Part shown: positions 46,531-55,861 of the stretch, one piece after another
Layout: each line of letters begins with the position of its first letter
Numbering within the stretch: position 1 is the stretch's first letter
Assembly (NCBI RefSeq): GCF_963665995.1
Contig: NZ_OY762512.1
Span: 2,480,001-2,544,000 of the forward strand
DNA length: 64,000 nt
Direction of reading: 5' to 3'
Source of the DNA: Pleurocapsa sp. FMAR1
GTDB taxonomy: Bacteria; Cyanobacteriota; Cyanobacteriia; Cyanobacteriales; Xenococcaceae
Notes under the pieces: generated by a model
Seen by the model: the letters and a program-made list of their open reading frames with translations, nothing else
Databases searched by the model: none
Told to the model about the DNA's origin: nothing
Translations under genes and position numbers: made by a program

Positions 46531-46575
46531 AAGTGAAAATGCCTGCTTCGCCTGGGAACAACAGCAATCAACTAT
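46531..46575 (+). pseudogene. Remnant of a second cupredoxin gene
   Basis: The stretch AAGTGAAAATGCCTGCTTCG matches positions near 45648 of the cupredoxin gene at 19 of 20 bases and encodes VKMPASPGNNSNQ, versus VKMPASAGEQTSQ. The similarity fades at the sdhB stop. Confidence 0.5.
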
Positions 46576-47315
46576 TAACTAAACATCGCTTTGATATATT
46601 CTCGACGCATAGAAGAAATAGCATCCAAAGAAATACCTTTGGGACAGACAGCAGTACATTCTCCATGATTAGAACAGTCGCCAAACCCTTCATTTGCCAT
46701 TTGTGCTGTCATATCCAACACCCGCTGTTTGCGTTCGGGGTGTCCTTGAGGAAGCAATGCTAGATGAGAAACTTTAGCTGCGGTAAATAGGGAAGCAGAA
46801 GCATTAGGACAAGCAGCAACACAAGCACCACAGCCGATACAGGCTGCATAATCAAAAGCGCGATCGCTATTTTCTTTGGCTACAGGTAGAGAATTAGCAT
46901 CAGGTGCAGCACCAGTATTAACGGAGATATAGCCCCCCGCAGCAACTATACGATCAAAGGCAGAGCGATCAACTACCAAGTCTTTAATTACAGGAAAAGC
47001 TTTGGCACGCCAGGGTTCTACTACGATTGTGTCTTCATCCTTAAAACTTCTAAGGTGCAGTTGACACACGGCAGTTTGTTTTTGTTCTCCATGCGCCACC
47101 CCGTTAATCATCATGCCACAAGAGCCACAAATCCCCTCACCACAGTCGCTATCAAAGGCTACAGGTTCTTGATCATTTTTGATTAGCTGCTCGTTTAATA
47201 CGTCTAATAGTTCAATAAATGACATACTAGGATGAGCATTAGATACAGTGTACTCTTCTAATTTTCCTTTAGCTTCGGCATTAGGTTGTCGCCAAACTTT
47301 TAAATTAATTTTCAT
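46575..47315 (-). CDS. sdhB: Succinate dehydrogenase / fumarate reductase iron-sulfur subunit
   Basis: Electron-transfer subunit with three clusters. The [2Fe-2S] site is [11 protein letters not shown] in the N-terminal ferredoxin-like domain. The [4Fe-4S] and [3Fe-4S] sites are [12 protein letters not shown] and [14 protein letters not shown] in the C-terminal helical domain. At 246 residues with the inserted [20 protein letters not shown] segment, it is the type found in cyanobacteria, where it reduces the plastoquinone pool. Subunits A and C are not adjacent. The gene ends at the cupredoxin remnant. Confidence 0.94.
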   Translation of the reverse strand: MKINLKVWRQPNAEAKGKLEEYTVSNAHPSMSFIELLDVLNEQLIKNDQEPVAFDSDCGEGICGSCGMMINGVAHGEQKQTAVCQLHLRSFKDEDTIVVEPWRAKAFPVIKDLVVDRSAFDRIVAAGGYISVNTGAAPDANSLPVAKENSDRAFDYAACIGCGACVAACPNASASLFTAAKVSHLALLPQGHPERKQRVLDMTAQMANEGFGDCSNHGECTAVCPKGISLDAISSMRREYIKAMFS

Positions 47316-47423
47316 AAGATAAATTTAAATATAAATTAGTTTTGCTGAGATTGATTTATAAAGCTATCAGTTATCAGGTTTTTTACCGAACACTCCTTAA
47401 TTTAACAAAATTAGCTAATTGAA

Positions 47424-47454
47424 GGTGAGAGAGGGCGAGGAAACCTCTCTCACC
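47424..47454 (-). terminator. Hairpin between the HHH gene and sdhB
   Basis: An 11-bp perfect stem GGTGAGAGAGG (47424-47434) with CCTCTCTCACC (47444-47454), without a clean T-run on either side. It is possibly the terminator of the helix-hairpin-helix gene. Confidence 0.6.
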
Positions 47455-47493
47455 TTGTTGAAGAATAAATAAGAAGTAGAAAGTATGCTCGAT

Positions 47494-48009
47494 CTAAAAT
47501 TGCAAATAGTGCATTAGCTGCGATATTAACTCACTATCCAAATTTAGACGACGTTGGAGATCGACAATATTGCGATATTTACCGTTTTCCTGACGATTTT
47601 CCAGAAATATAGAGGCTAAATTTGTATCTAAGCCAGGAATTACAGCGATCTCTTCTAGTTCAGCAGTATTGAGATTGACTTTCTTCGGACTTAAAGGACT
47701 GAGACAATCGTAGTAGGCAAAAGTTAGAATCGACTCATAGGGTTGAAGACGCTGCACAGAAACGTTGATTGCAGCAGCAACATCTTCAAGACAAACTAGC
47801 TGCACTCCCATTTTGACTAAATCTACTAGCGATCGCGCCTGATGAATGGAAAACCCTGGCAGCCTTAGCCAATCGTCTATTGTTGCCTGATTCACGTCAA
47901 TTCTGATTCCCATCTCAATGGCGATCGCAATTTCTCGTAACGACTGAAAACGATAATAAGGATCTTTGGCTATTTTATTTCTAATGCCAATTTCAGATAA
48001 CTTAAACAT
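47494..48009 (-). CDS. Helix-hairpin-helix protein (ComEA-like DNA-binding module)
   Basis: A 171-residue protein with two HhH modules. The first is RIDVNQATIDDWLRLPGFSIHQARSLVDLVK (about 36-66) and the second KVNLNTAELEEIAVIPGLDTNLASIFLENRQENGKY (about 109-144). This is the ComEA-type fold that binds DNA non-specifically. It has no signal peptide, unlike competence ComEA, so it probably acts in the cytoplasm. It is in a minus-strand run with the TM2-like gene, 57 bp downstream of it. Confidence 0.82.
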   Translation of the reverse strand: MFKLSEIGIRNKIAKDPYYRFQSLREIAIAIEMGIRIDVNQATIDDWLRLPGFSIHQARSLVDLVKMGVQLVCLEDVAAAINVSVQRLQPYESILTFAYYDCLSPLSPKKVNLNTAELEEIAVIPGLDTNLASIFLENRQENGKYRNIVDLQRRLNLDSELISQLMHYLQF

Positions 48010-48066
48010 TACTCTACGGGCGATCGCAACTTCGCCCCTAACTGATTACTATTCATTGTTAATTAC

Positions 48067-48447
48067 TTATGCAATATGTTCTAATAACTGACGGCGTTTT
48101 TGTTCAAATTCATATTCTGTAACCAAACCGTCTTCTCGTAGTCGATCTAGTTCTCGCATGGCTTCGGCGATCGCTTTTACTTGAGGTGAGGTATTAAGAT
48201 TGTATTGGCTATAGCCGTTAAACTGACGTTCAAACTGTTCTTGATCTTGAACAATATACCAGACTGCATCAATAGCAGCAGCAATTCTAGAGATAGGTGT
48301 TGACCATAAGAGAATATAAATAATTCCCCAGATGGGCTGTCCTAAATATAGTTTATGAAGTCCTGCGATCGGTGTAATTGTTCCTAACAAAGCTAGTGCT
48401 ATGGCAACGCGCCTATTTTTGTGGTGTTTAAATAGTTTGTCTAACAC
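48067..48447 (-). CDS. TM2-like membrane protein with C-terminal SHOCT motif
   Basis: A 126-residue protein with two membrane helices. The region IALALLGTITPIAGLHKLYLGQPIWGIIYILLW resembles TM2 domains, with the Gly-x2-x-Tyr-Leu-Gly turn between helices. A cytoplasmic tail carries the short helix pair MRELDRLREDGLVTEYEFEQKRRQLL, the SHOCT motif. Function unknown. Confidence 0.82.
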   Translation of the reverse strand: MLDKLFKHHKNRRVAIALALLGTITPIAGLHKLYLGQPIWGIIYILLWSTPISRIAAAIDAVWYIVQDQEQFERQFNGYSQYNLNTSPQVKAIAEAMRELDRLREDGLVTEYEFEQKRRQLLEHIA

Positions 48448-48610
48448 TGGTGGATAAATATTGATTGAGGGTAAATAATTGAATTTACTTTAGCTTATTT
48501 TTTTCATTCTTACGTTCCTCTTTTGATTGTTGCCAAGTTTTCCAACAATCTTAGGTGAGTTATTGAAATTAATTGCTGTAAAAATTGTGTGTACTGAAAA
48601 CTAAAAAAAT

Positions 48611-48642
48611 CAAAAATAAAGGAGCTTATCTTATTAAGCTCC
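48611..48642 (-). terminator. Terminator of metK
   Basis: Stem GGAGCTTA (48621-48628) with TAAGCTCC (48635-48642), followed on the minus strand by TTTATTTTTG, just beyond the metK stop. Confidence 0.85.
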
Positions 48643-48680
48643 CTCACATAATCTTTGAATTGTTAATTGAAAATCAATTG

Positions 48681-49952
48681 TTAAACTGCACTATTAGACA
48701 ATAGAGCGTCTTTTAATTGCTCTGCTTTATCAGTTTTCTCCCAAGGCAAATCTAGATCACTTCTGCCAAAGTGTCCATACGCAGCTACATCTTGATAGAA
48801 GCGACCACCTCTTTCTTGAGGAAGATTGCGTAGATTGAGAGTTTGAATAATTCCCGCAGGACGCAACTCAAAATGTTCTTGAGCTATTTTTAACAGCGCA
48901 TCTTCATCAACTTTTGCAGTACCAAAGGTTTCAATAAACACACTAACAGGTCTAGCAACGCCAATGGCATAACTTACCTGGACTTCGCATTTATCTGCTA
49001 AACCCGCTGCCACAATATTATTTGCTACATAACGACAAGCATAAGAAGCACTGCGGTCTACTTTCGTGGGGTCTTTACCAGAAAAAGCACCACCACCATG
49101 ACGAGAATAGCCACCGTAAGTGTCTACAATAATTTTACGACCAGTTAAGCCAGAATCTCCTTGAGGACCACCAACGACAAACTTACCTGTAGGATTAACT
49201 AAAAAACGGGTTTTGTCAGTTGGTTTTAAATCTAAATCAGCGAATACAGGCTGAATCACCCCAGACCAAAGATCTTCTTTGATTTTTTTCTGCACAGCAC
49301 TATTTTCTGAAAGATTGTCAATAGTTTCTGTGTGCTGAGTCGAAACTAAAATAGTATCAATGCCGACTGGTTTTCCATCTTCGTATTGAATTGAAACCTG
49401 AGTTTTGCCATCAGGACGTAGATAAGATAATTCACCGTGTTTACGTACTTCTGCCAAACGACGAGACACCCGATGAGCCAAACTGATAGGCAATGGCATC
49501 AATTCTGGAGTTTCGTTACAGGCAAAGCCAAACATCAACCCCTGATCTCCTGCCCCAATTTTATCTAGCTCACTATCACTAAGATTTTCTCTTTGTTCTT
49601 GAGCCGAAGTTACACCTTGAGAAATATCTGGAGACTGTTCATCTAAGGCAACTAGCACAGAACAGCTATCGGCTGAAAACCCATTTTCAGCATGGACATA
49701 GCCAATTTCGGCTATTTTTTTTCTGACTAAATCTACATAATTGACCTGAGCTTTAGTCGTTATTTCTCCTGTAACTAAAACCAAGCCTGTATTAACTACT
49801 ACTTCTGCCGCAACACGGCTTAAAGGGTCTTGAGTTAGGATAGCGTCTAAAATGGTATCTGAAATCTGATCACAAATCTTATCGGGATGTCCCTCTGTGA
49901 CAGATTCGGAGGTGAATAAGTAGTTACGAGACAATTTGGTATAATCCTCCAA
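48681..49952 (-). CDS. metK: S-adenosylmethionine synthase
   Basis: Makes SAM from ATP and methionine. Full-length at 423 residues. Motifs include [17 protein letters not shown] (ATP/methionine site), [16 protein letters not shown], the P-loop-like [18 protein letters not shown], and the hexapeptide-type GGYSRHGGG. The C-terminus [17 protein letters not shown] is typical of cyanobacteria. It supplies the methyl donor for the several methyltransferases in this window. It lies 73 bp after the HAD gene, with its own terminator. Confidence 0.97.
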   Translation of the reverse strand: MEDYTKLSRNYLFTSESVTEGHPDKICDQISDTILDAILTQDPLSRVAAEVVVNTGLVLVTGEITTKAQVNYVDLVRKKIAEIGYVHAENGFSADSCSVLVALDEQSPDISQGVTSAQEQRENLSDSELDKIGAGDQGLMFGFACNETPELMPLPISLAHRVSRRLAEVRKHGELSYLRPDGKTQVSIQYEDGKPVGIDTILVSTQHTETIDNLSENSAVQKKIKEDLWSGVIQPVFADLDLKPTDKTRFLVNPTGKFVVGGPQGDSGLTGRKIIVDTYGGYSRHGGGAFSGKDPTKVDRSASYACRYVANNIVAAGLADKCEVQVSYAIGVARPVSVFIETFGTAKVDEDALLKIAQEHFELRPAGIIQTLNLRNLPQERGGRFYQDVAAYGHFGRSDLDLPWEKTDKAEQLKDALLSNSAV

Positions 49953-50025
49953 TGAATGCTATTGCGGTGGCGCGAGATTATGAAATAAGCAGCCAAACAT
50001 AAGACTATATGATACAGCTTTGTTT

Positions 50026-50772
50026 TTAAGATGACAAAGTTTGTAGCTCCAAGAGGTTGGAAATCTGAATATCTGCCTGGGATAATTTCACATTTTTGTG
50101 ACGACAAATGCCAATAGCTGCTGCTGCATTAGCGTTTTTTGCCATAGTTATATCAAACGCAGAATCTCCTACCATTAGTGTTTGTTGGGGTGTAACTCCC
50201 AAAGTTTGGCAAGCTTGAATAAAGAGTCTGGGATCTGGTTTAATAATTTCGCCATCAACTCCCATACTTAGTTGAATATATTTCTTAAGTTCATGAGCGT
50301 CAACGAAGTTTTCAACTTCTGAAGTAGAATCGCTAGATAAAATGCCAATTTTTAGACCTGTATTAGACAAATGCTCAAGAGTTTCCTTTACATCAGCGAA
50401 CAAGGGTACTGTTTGAGGATTTTTGATTATATATTTTGACTCAGATAGTTCTGTAAAAGCCTGTTGAGCAATTTCTCTTGCTTCGTGCCAGCTTCTTCCT
50501 GTTTCAGCAATATAAGCAGCAGCAGCAATCTCGTTTTCAAGGCGACTGCCAACAGCCATTAAACCTGTAGGGTCTAAACTATTATCTAAAATACCAAACG
50601 CCATTAACAAAGGCTCTCCTACCCCTGGTATTTGAGCATCAATCAAACGCGCTCTTTCAGTACCTACCCCGCGCCAGAATTCTAAGGAGTTTTCTAAAGT
50701 GCCATCTTTATCAAAAATAATGGCATCAATATTATTAAATTTTACATCTTGACAAGCGATCGCAACTGACAA
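50026..50772 (-). CDS. HAD-family hydrolase (phosphoglycolate phosphatase-like)
   Basis: Haloacid-dehalogenase-fold phosphatase. Motif I is IIFDKDGTLEN with the nucleophile Asp; motif II is GILSSDSTSE; motif III is KPDPRLF; motif IV is MVGDSAFDITMAKNA. A helical C1 cap lies between motifs I and II. The substrate is not predictable. The start is taken as TTG at 50772 because AGGAGA lies about 7 nt upstream and the product LSVAIACQDVKFNNIDAIIFD fits relatives; the frame is open to 50805. It sits between rpsA (with terminator) and metK, all on the minus strand. Confidence 0.85.
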   Translation of the reverse strand: MSVAIACQDVKFNNIDAIIFDKDGTLENSLEFWRGVGTERARLIDAQIPGVGEPLLMAFGILDNSLDPTGLMAVGSRLENEIAAAAYIAETGRSWHEAREIAQQAFTELSESKYIIKNPQTVPLFADVKETLEHLSNTGLKIGILSSDSTSEVENFVDAHELKKYIQLSMGVDGEIIKPDPRLFIQACQTLGVTPQQTLMVGDSAFDITMAKNANAAAAIGICRHKNVKLSQADIQISNLLELQTLSS

Positions 50773-50810
50773 ACTTTTTCTCCTAAAGTAAATGTAATCA
50801 AGCAATTAGC

Positions 50811-50838
50811 AAAAAAAAGAGAGGAAACTTATCCTCTC
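50811..50838 (-). terminator. Terminator of rpsA
   Basis: Stem GAGAGGA (50819-50825) with TCCTCTC (50832-50838), then eight T on the minus strand (complement of 50811-50818). Confidence 0.88.
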
Positions 50839-50873
50839 TCGATTTCTAATAATTTTACCTTTGTAATCGGCTT

Positions 50874-51995
50874 TTATTCATCTACTGCTGCACCAACCAT
50901 TTCCCCTTCTGAATCTTCAGGGGTATCTTCTGTTGCTTCGCTTGTAGGTTCAACAGTTTCCTCTGCCGCTGTTTCTGCAACTGGTTCTTCTACTGCTTCT
51001 TCACCTTCTGCCACCGTTTCTTCTACAGCAGTCTCATCGTTTACTACAGATTCTTCTACCATTGCAGCAGCTTCTTCTAAAGTAACTCCTTCGGCTTCAG
51101 CCAATAGTTTTTGGCGATATTTTTCAGCCATTTCTTCGGCTTTCTCAAATACTATATCTCTATTTTTGAGCATATCACCTGGTTCTGGCTCAAGCTGCTT
51201 AGTAGATAGAGATATACGACCTCTTTCTGCATCCAGGTCGATAATCATTACCTTTAATTCGTCATTAACACCAAATACGCTGTGAGGAGTATCAATGTGG
51301 TCATGAGAGATTTCCGAGATGTGAAGCAATCCACTTACGCCACCAATATCGATAAATGCACCGTAAGGTTTGATTCCACGTACAGAGCCTCTAACTACTT
51401 GACCTACCTCTAAACCGTTCATCTTACGCTCTACTAGCGCTCGACGATGACTTAGAACCAGTCGGTTGCGCTCTTCATCTACCTCTAAAAATTTGAGTGG
51501 TAAATCTTCCCCAACTAAATCTTCTTTTGCTTCCCTAGCACTAATATGAGAACCAGGAATAAAGCCTCTCAAACCTTCAATTCTGACTAATGCGCCACCA
51601 CGGTTAGTCGCAAAAACATTGGAACGAACTGTAGCATCCTCCTGCTGTAGCTGTCTTACTCGCTCCCAAGCACGCATATACTCAATGCGTCTGATAGACA
51701 AAGTTAGCTGTCCGTCTTCGTTCTCGTCAGTTAAAATAAAGAACTCTCTGGTTTCATCTGCCTGAAGCACTTCAGTAGGATTGTCAACTCTATTGATCGA
51801 CATCTCTTGAATAGGAATATACGCAGCAGTTTTAGCACCAATGTCAATCAAAGCTCCCCTTGGTTCCATACTAAAAACTGTTCCCGCTACTATGTCGCCA
51901 GGACTGAAGTGATAATCGTATTTGTCGAGTAGAGCAGCGAAATCTTCGTGAGTGAAACCAATATCTGTAGTACTTTTTGTTTGCTGATTGACCAT
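50874..51995 (-). CDS. rpsA: 30S ribosomal protein S1
   Basis: RNA-binding ribosomal protein that helps mRNA bind the small subunit. Three S1 (OB-fold) domains are visible: GDIVAGTVFSMEPRGALIDIGAKTAAYIP, the QLQQEDATVRSNVFATNRGGALVRIEGLRGFIP domain, and GQVVRGSVRGIKPYGAFIDIGGVSGLLH. An acidic tail of about 70 residues (rich in EEAVEEP, AAEETVEP) follows. Cyanobacterial S1 normally has this three-domain length. The start at 51995 gives MVNQQTKSTTDIGFTHEDF, the typical N-terminus; the frame is open to 52070, but the extra residues are not family-like. Confidence 0.96.
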   Translation of the reverse strand: MVNQQTKSTTDIGFTHEDFAALLDKYDYHFSPGDIVAGTVFSMEPRGALIDIGAKTAAYIPIQEMSINRVDNPTEVLQADETREFFILTDENEDGQLTLSIRRIEYMRAWERVRQLQQEDATVRSNVFATNRGGALVRIEGLRGFIPGSHISAREAKEDLVGEDLPLKFLEVDEERNRLVLSHRRALVERKMNGLEVGQVVRGSVRGIKPYGAFIDIGGVSGLLHISEISHDHIDTPHSVFGVNDELKVMIIDLDAERGRISLSTKQLEPEPGDMLKNRDIVFEKAEEMAEKYRQKLLAEAEGVTLEEAAAMVEESVVNDETAVEETVAEGEEAVEEPVAETAAEETVEPTSEATEDTPEDSEGEMVGAAVDE

Positions 51996-52517
51996 ATGGG
52001 TTAGATGTCCTTGTTGTATTTCCTTATTTTTTTGATTGATGAGCCTCCTGCTTGATGTACACTCATCCAATTGTTGTGCAGCCTACACCTACATCACCAA
52101 GCATTTCAGCCAACAGTTGAGTCATTTGTTAAATTTAAACAATTCTATAAAATTTAACTGCTACTGAAATATACCTGTCTGTTGGTAAAATGGCATTATT
52201 CTATTCTAACTTTTTATTGAGCTTACCGTAATTTTTTTTACTCTTTTTTACTAAATAAAGGCAATAATTATAATCATGTTGGAAACGCTGGGCTAAATAA
52301 GGATTATTGCCATTTTTTCTTAACAAAAAAAACGCAGTATTGATAAAGTTCTGACACACCTTAGTCATAAACTCTATCTACATTAGTTTAGTTACCGATG
52401 ACTTCGTGGAAGGTTGCCACCGCAGTTTCTAAATGGTTAAAAAATCGATTCGCACCGATTAAATCCGTCAGCCCATCGCGATCAAACTGTTTAAAATCTA
52501 CAGCGCTAACGATCAAT
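51996..52517. other. rpsA upstream region
   Basis: About 520 bp holding the rpsA promoter region (minus). An inverted repeat GGCAATAAT (52260-52268) / ATTATTGCC (52303-52311), with a T-run after it on the plus strand, could be a terminator or an mRNA structure. A short possible frame lies at 52388-52516. No full gene is seen. Confidence 0.55.
52388..52516 (-). CDS. Possible short or remnant reading frame
   Basis: A TTG-started frame of 42 residues overlaps the 3' region just beyond the photoproduct-lyase-like gene and reads IVSAVDFKQFDRDGLTDLIG...LETAVATFHEVIGN. The composition looks coding, but there is no recognised family. It may be the tail of a lost gene. Confidence 0.25.
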   Translation of the reverse strand: MIVSAVDFKQFDRDGLTDLIGANRFFNHLETAVATFHEVIGN

Positions 52518-53600
52518 CTAAGTCCAATATAAAATTTCCCCTTGAGGAAAATTAGTAATGATTTGTGTTTGAATAAATTCTTTAAGTTCTGTCATAGTGT
52601 CGCGAGCATAAACATACTTTACACCACCAAACTTGTTGCGCTTTTGAGCGCGATCGCCTTCTTCTAAATCTAGTTTGCTATTAGGATACCATGTCTGCAA
52701 AACCTCTTTTGATTTAGGGGTAAAGCGATGAGTGATTAATTCAAAAGTAAGATCGCCTTCAAAATCTAATGCCTGACGAATTTTAGCAAACAAGTTTTCG
52801 TAATGCTGCTGCCAATTTGCGATCGCCATAATTGGCGCAACGACAACGCCCACAGGATAACCCTTCAAAGCTAGCTTACGTAATCCCTGTAGCCTCTCTT
52901 CTACGGTAGCCGTACCTCCTTCCATAAAATGACTAACAGGATCGGCATTGACGCTGACGCGACAGCGAGTATGCCCGTTATGAGGTAAATCCAATAGCTG
53001 ATCGACATGATCGAACTTGGTTACCCAACGTAGATAAGCAGATTTCCTGGTACCAAAATAGCGAATACATTCAGCTAAACTACCAGTCAAGTGTTCTATG
53101 CCCAAAGGATCTGTATAACAGCTAACTTCATAGGTTGTATCTTGATCTTCCTGTTCGTAATTGCTCAAATTTGCCAGAATTTGCGGTAAATTTCCATAAG
53201 CTTTAACTACGGGTACTCCTGATAGACTTCCTGCCAAATAACAATACTGACAGTGTGCAGGACAACCTTGTGCCAAATGAAATTGCCAATCAGCCGATGG
53301 CGGAATAGGTGTAAGTTTAAGTTGACTGGGTGGTGCGTTAACTATAGCTAAAGTATTTTTGGCGATCGCATAAGTCTCTTTTTCAGTTTTGCCACGCAAA
53401 CCAGTTATTCTATTTTGCGATAGCTTTTGAACTGAAATACCTAAGTCTTTTACCCTGGCAACAATTTGTTGTCCCCAGGGTTGAGAATCAGCAGCAGGAG
53501 TAATTAATACTTGCTTTGGCAGCCAAAGTTTAGTTTTAGAAGCAACAGTCCCGTTGGATTGCGTAGAGTTGATCGGCGTTGAAATAGCAGATTTGCTCAT
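52518..53600 (-). CDS. Spore photoproduct lyase-family radical SAM protein
   Basis: A 360-residue protein with the radical SAM cluster motif CPAHCQYC (Cys-x3-Cys-x2-Cys) near residue 114. It is followed by YLAGSLSGVP and later YTDPLGIEHLTGSLAECIRYFG, WVTKFDHVDQLLDLPHNG and RVSVNADPV, which are family features of SplB relatives. SplB repairs the spore photoproduct in DNA using SAM chemistry. Cyanobacteria do not make endospores, so the real substrate here may be another DNA lesion (inference). The N-terminal 30 residues are low-complexity. It is a monocistronic minus-strand gene. Confidence 0.87.
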   Translation of the reverse strand: MSKSAISTPINSTQSNGTVASKTKLWLPKQVLITPAADSQPWGQQIVARVKDLGISVQKLSQNRITGLRGKTEKETYAIAKNTLAIVNAPPSQLKLTPIPPSADWQFHLAQGCPAHCQYCYLAGSLSGVPVVKAYGNLPQILANLSNYEQEDQDTTYEVSCYTDPLGIEHLTGSLAECIRYFGTRKSAYLRWVTKFDHVDQLLDLPHNGHTRCRVSVNADPVSHFMEGGTATVEERLQGLRKLALKGYPVGVVVAPIMAIANWQQHYENLFAKIRQALDFEGDLTFELITHRFTPKSKEVLQTWYPNSKLDLEEGDRAQKRNKFGGVKYVYARDTMTELKEFIQTQIITNFPQGEILYWT

Positions 53601-53685
53601 GAAATTATCTTAATTAAGCAGTTGTCTTTAAAACAGCTACAGGCGATCGCTATGAGTGAAGCAATTAATAATCCAAGCGGCTAAA

Positions 53686-54039
53686 TTAAAAGCTACTAGC
53701 ATCTTTAAACATTTGCCTAATTCTTTCTAGAAGTTTTGCATCAGGGTCAGCGCGATCGATACTTGGCTGTTTCTGAGCGGGAATTTGAGCAGGATTTAAG
53801 AGCGCTCGCTGTGTTTCAGGACTAACAAAATCATCAACGCTTTTCAATGATTTTACTTTTTTCGAGTCGGAATAAAGCAAACCTACTTTTTGTATACCAT
53901 TAGACAAGTCTGATCGATCGGATTTGTCAGAAACTTTGCTTACGTCTTTGCTTGTACAGGCGGTGGTTGCCATTAAAAATATTCCTAATAAAAATGCCGT
54001 GACAATTCTACTAGTCTTGAGCTTTCTTAGCATATTCAT
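53686..54039 (-). CDS. Putative lipoprotein, hypothetical
   Basis: A 117-residue exported protein. The N-terminal signal (about 8-27, RIVTAFLLGIFLMATTAC) ends at Cys28 with a lipobox-like TTAC. The rest is polar, rich in Ser, Asp and Lys (KVSDKSDRSDLS), with a possible helix at the end (DAKLLERIRQMFKDA). The family was not recognised. It lies 85 bp after the lyase-like gene start on the same strand and reads away from it. Confidence 0.72.
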   Translation of the reverse strand: MNMLRKLKTSRIVTAFLLGIFLMATTACTSKDVSKVSDKSDRSDLSNGIQKVGLLYSDSKKVKSLKSVDDFVSPETQRALLNPAQIPAQKQPSIDRADPDAKLLERIRQMFKDASSF

Positions 54040-54163
54040 GAGTGCTACCTAGGAATTATAAGATCGTTATGCAATACCAAACCATGAAGTTGAAAACTTC
54101 TGGTAATTAATAATTTATCTATCTTCTGGCGAAATAGCTTCTGACTTAAGTTGTATTAAAATA

Positions 54164-54297
54164 TTTGGCGTTGCTGAACGCATAAGACTCAAATTTAATT
54201 TGACTTATTTATTCATACAATACAGACTGCTTAAAAGCTAATATCAGCTACGAATAGTATTGTCATGTATATCATTACTCAAATTAGCAACGCCAAA
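54164..54297. mobile_element. MITE-like element with 12-bp inverted ends
   Basis: TTTGGCGTTGCT (54164-54175) is repeated inverted as AGCAACGCCAAA (54286-54297), enclosing 110 bp of non-coding DNA in the gap between the lipoprotein and GMC genes. The ends resemble IS termini. Target duplication is unclear (AT-rich flanks). Confidence 0.5.
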
Positions 54298-54343
54298 AAT
54301 AAGATATCTCAATAGTTTTACAACTTAACCAGCCCTAGGCTTT

Positions 54344-55861
54344 TTAGCCCAAACTATCTTTAATATGATCGCTTACTCTTAAAGCATTTGCCACGATGGT
54401 TAAGGTAGGATTTACCGCACCCATACTAGGAAAAAAGCTAGCATCCACAACATAAAGATTCTCGACATCATGAGTACGACAGTTAAGATCGAGAACGTTG
54501 GTTTTAGGGTCTGAACCAAATTTACAAGTACCTACCTGATGCCATACAGCACTAAGAGGAACTTCTTTGATCATAAACATAAAGAACCCAACTTTGCGCA
54601 AATACCCTTGCCACATATCAATAAACTGATTGTGAGCTTTAGTGTTGTTGCGAGTAAAGTTTACTTTAATTTTTCCTGCTTCTGTGAGGGTGACACGATT
54701 ATCAGGATCGGGTAAATCTTCGCTAGTTAGCCACCAGTCTACCGCGTGGTCTGCCATATACTCTAAAGTTGCTTGAGGTACGGAGTCGGGAGAAAAAGTT
54801 GCTAATCGATTCCATTTTGATTTACCCGTCATTTGGATTTGTCCTAAAGGATAGTCGTGTTCGGGACTACCAAAATAAAAGTCATTAAAGCCAAGAGTTT
54901 TTTGAAATTTAACTGGATTAGGCTTGTCGGCGATCGCCACTACGGCAGAATGATTATGTAACATCAAGTTGCGTCCTACCATACCCGAAGAGTTGCCCAA
55001 ACCATTAGGATGCTGCTCATTAGCAGATTTTAGGAGTAAGGTAGCGGAGTTAATTGCCCCAGCAGAAAGCACAAAAGTATCGGCAGAATATTGTTCTTTG
55101 TTGCCGTCAATTTCTACTTCTACAGCTTTTATCTGTTTGCCACTATCATCGGTAATCAATTTGGTAACTAGAGCATTTATTTTTAACTCTATATTTTCAT
55201 ATTCTGTAGCAGGATCGACACAGGCTATTTGAGCATCAAGTTTGGCATCAATTTTGCAGGGATAAGGATCGCAAGTAGCACAGCGAATACACTTACTATT
55301 TTCGGGGTCTTCAACATTGCGATCTACTGCTAGGGTTAAATGATGAGGATGTAAACCCAGGTTCTGCAAATCATTTGCTACCTCCTGCATACGGGGTTCG
55401 TGAGGTAGAGGCGGGAAAGGATATTCGGCGGACATAGGCGGTTCGGTAGGATCTTCCCCTTTTTGTCCGTGTATTTTAAATATACTCTCGGCACGGGTAT
55501 AGTAAGTCTCTAGGTCTTGATAGCTTAATTCCCAAGCAGGAGATATACCGTCTTGATGCTTTACTTCTCCAAAGTCAGCCTCACGCATTCTTTGCAAAGC
55601 TGCGCCATAAACTTTGGTATTACCGCCAACATTATAAAAAGCCTGGGGTGAAAAACTGTTGTTGTCTTTGTCAAACCATTTTTCTGTTACCTGATATTTT
55701 CTACCCTGAAAAATTGCCTCAGGATTCCAATTGTCATCTTCTTTTGGTAAATATCCTCCTCTTTCAATAATTAAAATGCGTTTTCCTGTAGGCGCAAGAG
55801 AATAAGCTACTGTTCCGCCACCGGCACCCGCACCGATAATAATAATGTCGTAATGGTTCAT
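54344..55861 (-). CDS. GMC-family FAD oxidoreductase with Cys-rich insert
   Basis: FAD-dependent alcohol/sugar oxidoreductase of the glucose-methanol-choline fold, 505 residues. The FAD site IIIGAGAGGGTVAYSL starts at residue 6. The GMC signature regions YNVGGNTKVYGAALQR, SAGAINSATLL and the C-terminal VDASFFPSMGAVNPTLTIVANALR are present, with the catalytic His in SAVWHQVGT. An unusual Cys-rich stretch CIRCATCDPYPC at about 196 could bind a metal or iron-sulfur cluster; this is seen only in some GMC members. It is downstream of the Rieske oxidoreductase on the same strand, with a long hairpin between. Confidence 0.9.
   Translation of the reverse strand: MNHYDIIIIGAGAGGGTVAYSLAPTGKRILIIERGGYLPKEDDNWNPEAIFQGRKYQVTEKWFDKDNNSFSPQAFYNVGGNTKVYGAALQRMREADFGEVKHQDGISPAWELSYQDLETYYTRAESIFKIHGQKGEDPTEPPMSAEYPFPPLPHEPRMQEVANDLQNLGLHPHHLTLAVDRNVEDPENSKCIRCATCDPYPCKIDAKLDAQIACVDPATEYENIELKINALVTKLITDDSGKQIKAVEVEIDGNKEQYSADTFVLSAGAINSATLLLKSANEQHPNGLGNSSGMVGRNLMLHNHSAVVAIADKPNPVKFQKTLGFNDFYFGSPEHDYPLGQIQMTGKSKWNRLATFSPDSVPQATLEYMADHAVDWWLTSEDLPDPDNRVTLTEAGKIKVNFTRNNTKAHNQFIDMWQGYLRKVGFFMFMIKEVPLSAVWHQVGTCKFGSDPKTNVLDLNCRTHDVENLYVVDASFFPSMGAVNPTLTIVANALRVSDHIKDSLG

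Noticed and set aside
46533-46763. Open frame starting MKMPASPGNNSNQ as an intact small gene
   Set aside because: Only the first residues resemble the cupredoxin; the rest is antisense to sdhB.
48611-50025. SAM riboswitch controlling metK
   Set aside because: The 73-bp region before metK shows no SAM-aptamer-like structure, and it directly follows the HAD gene.
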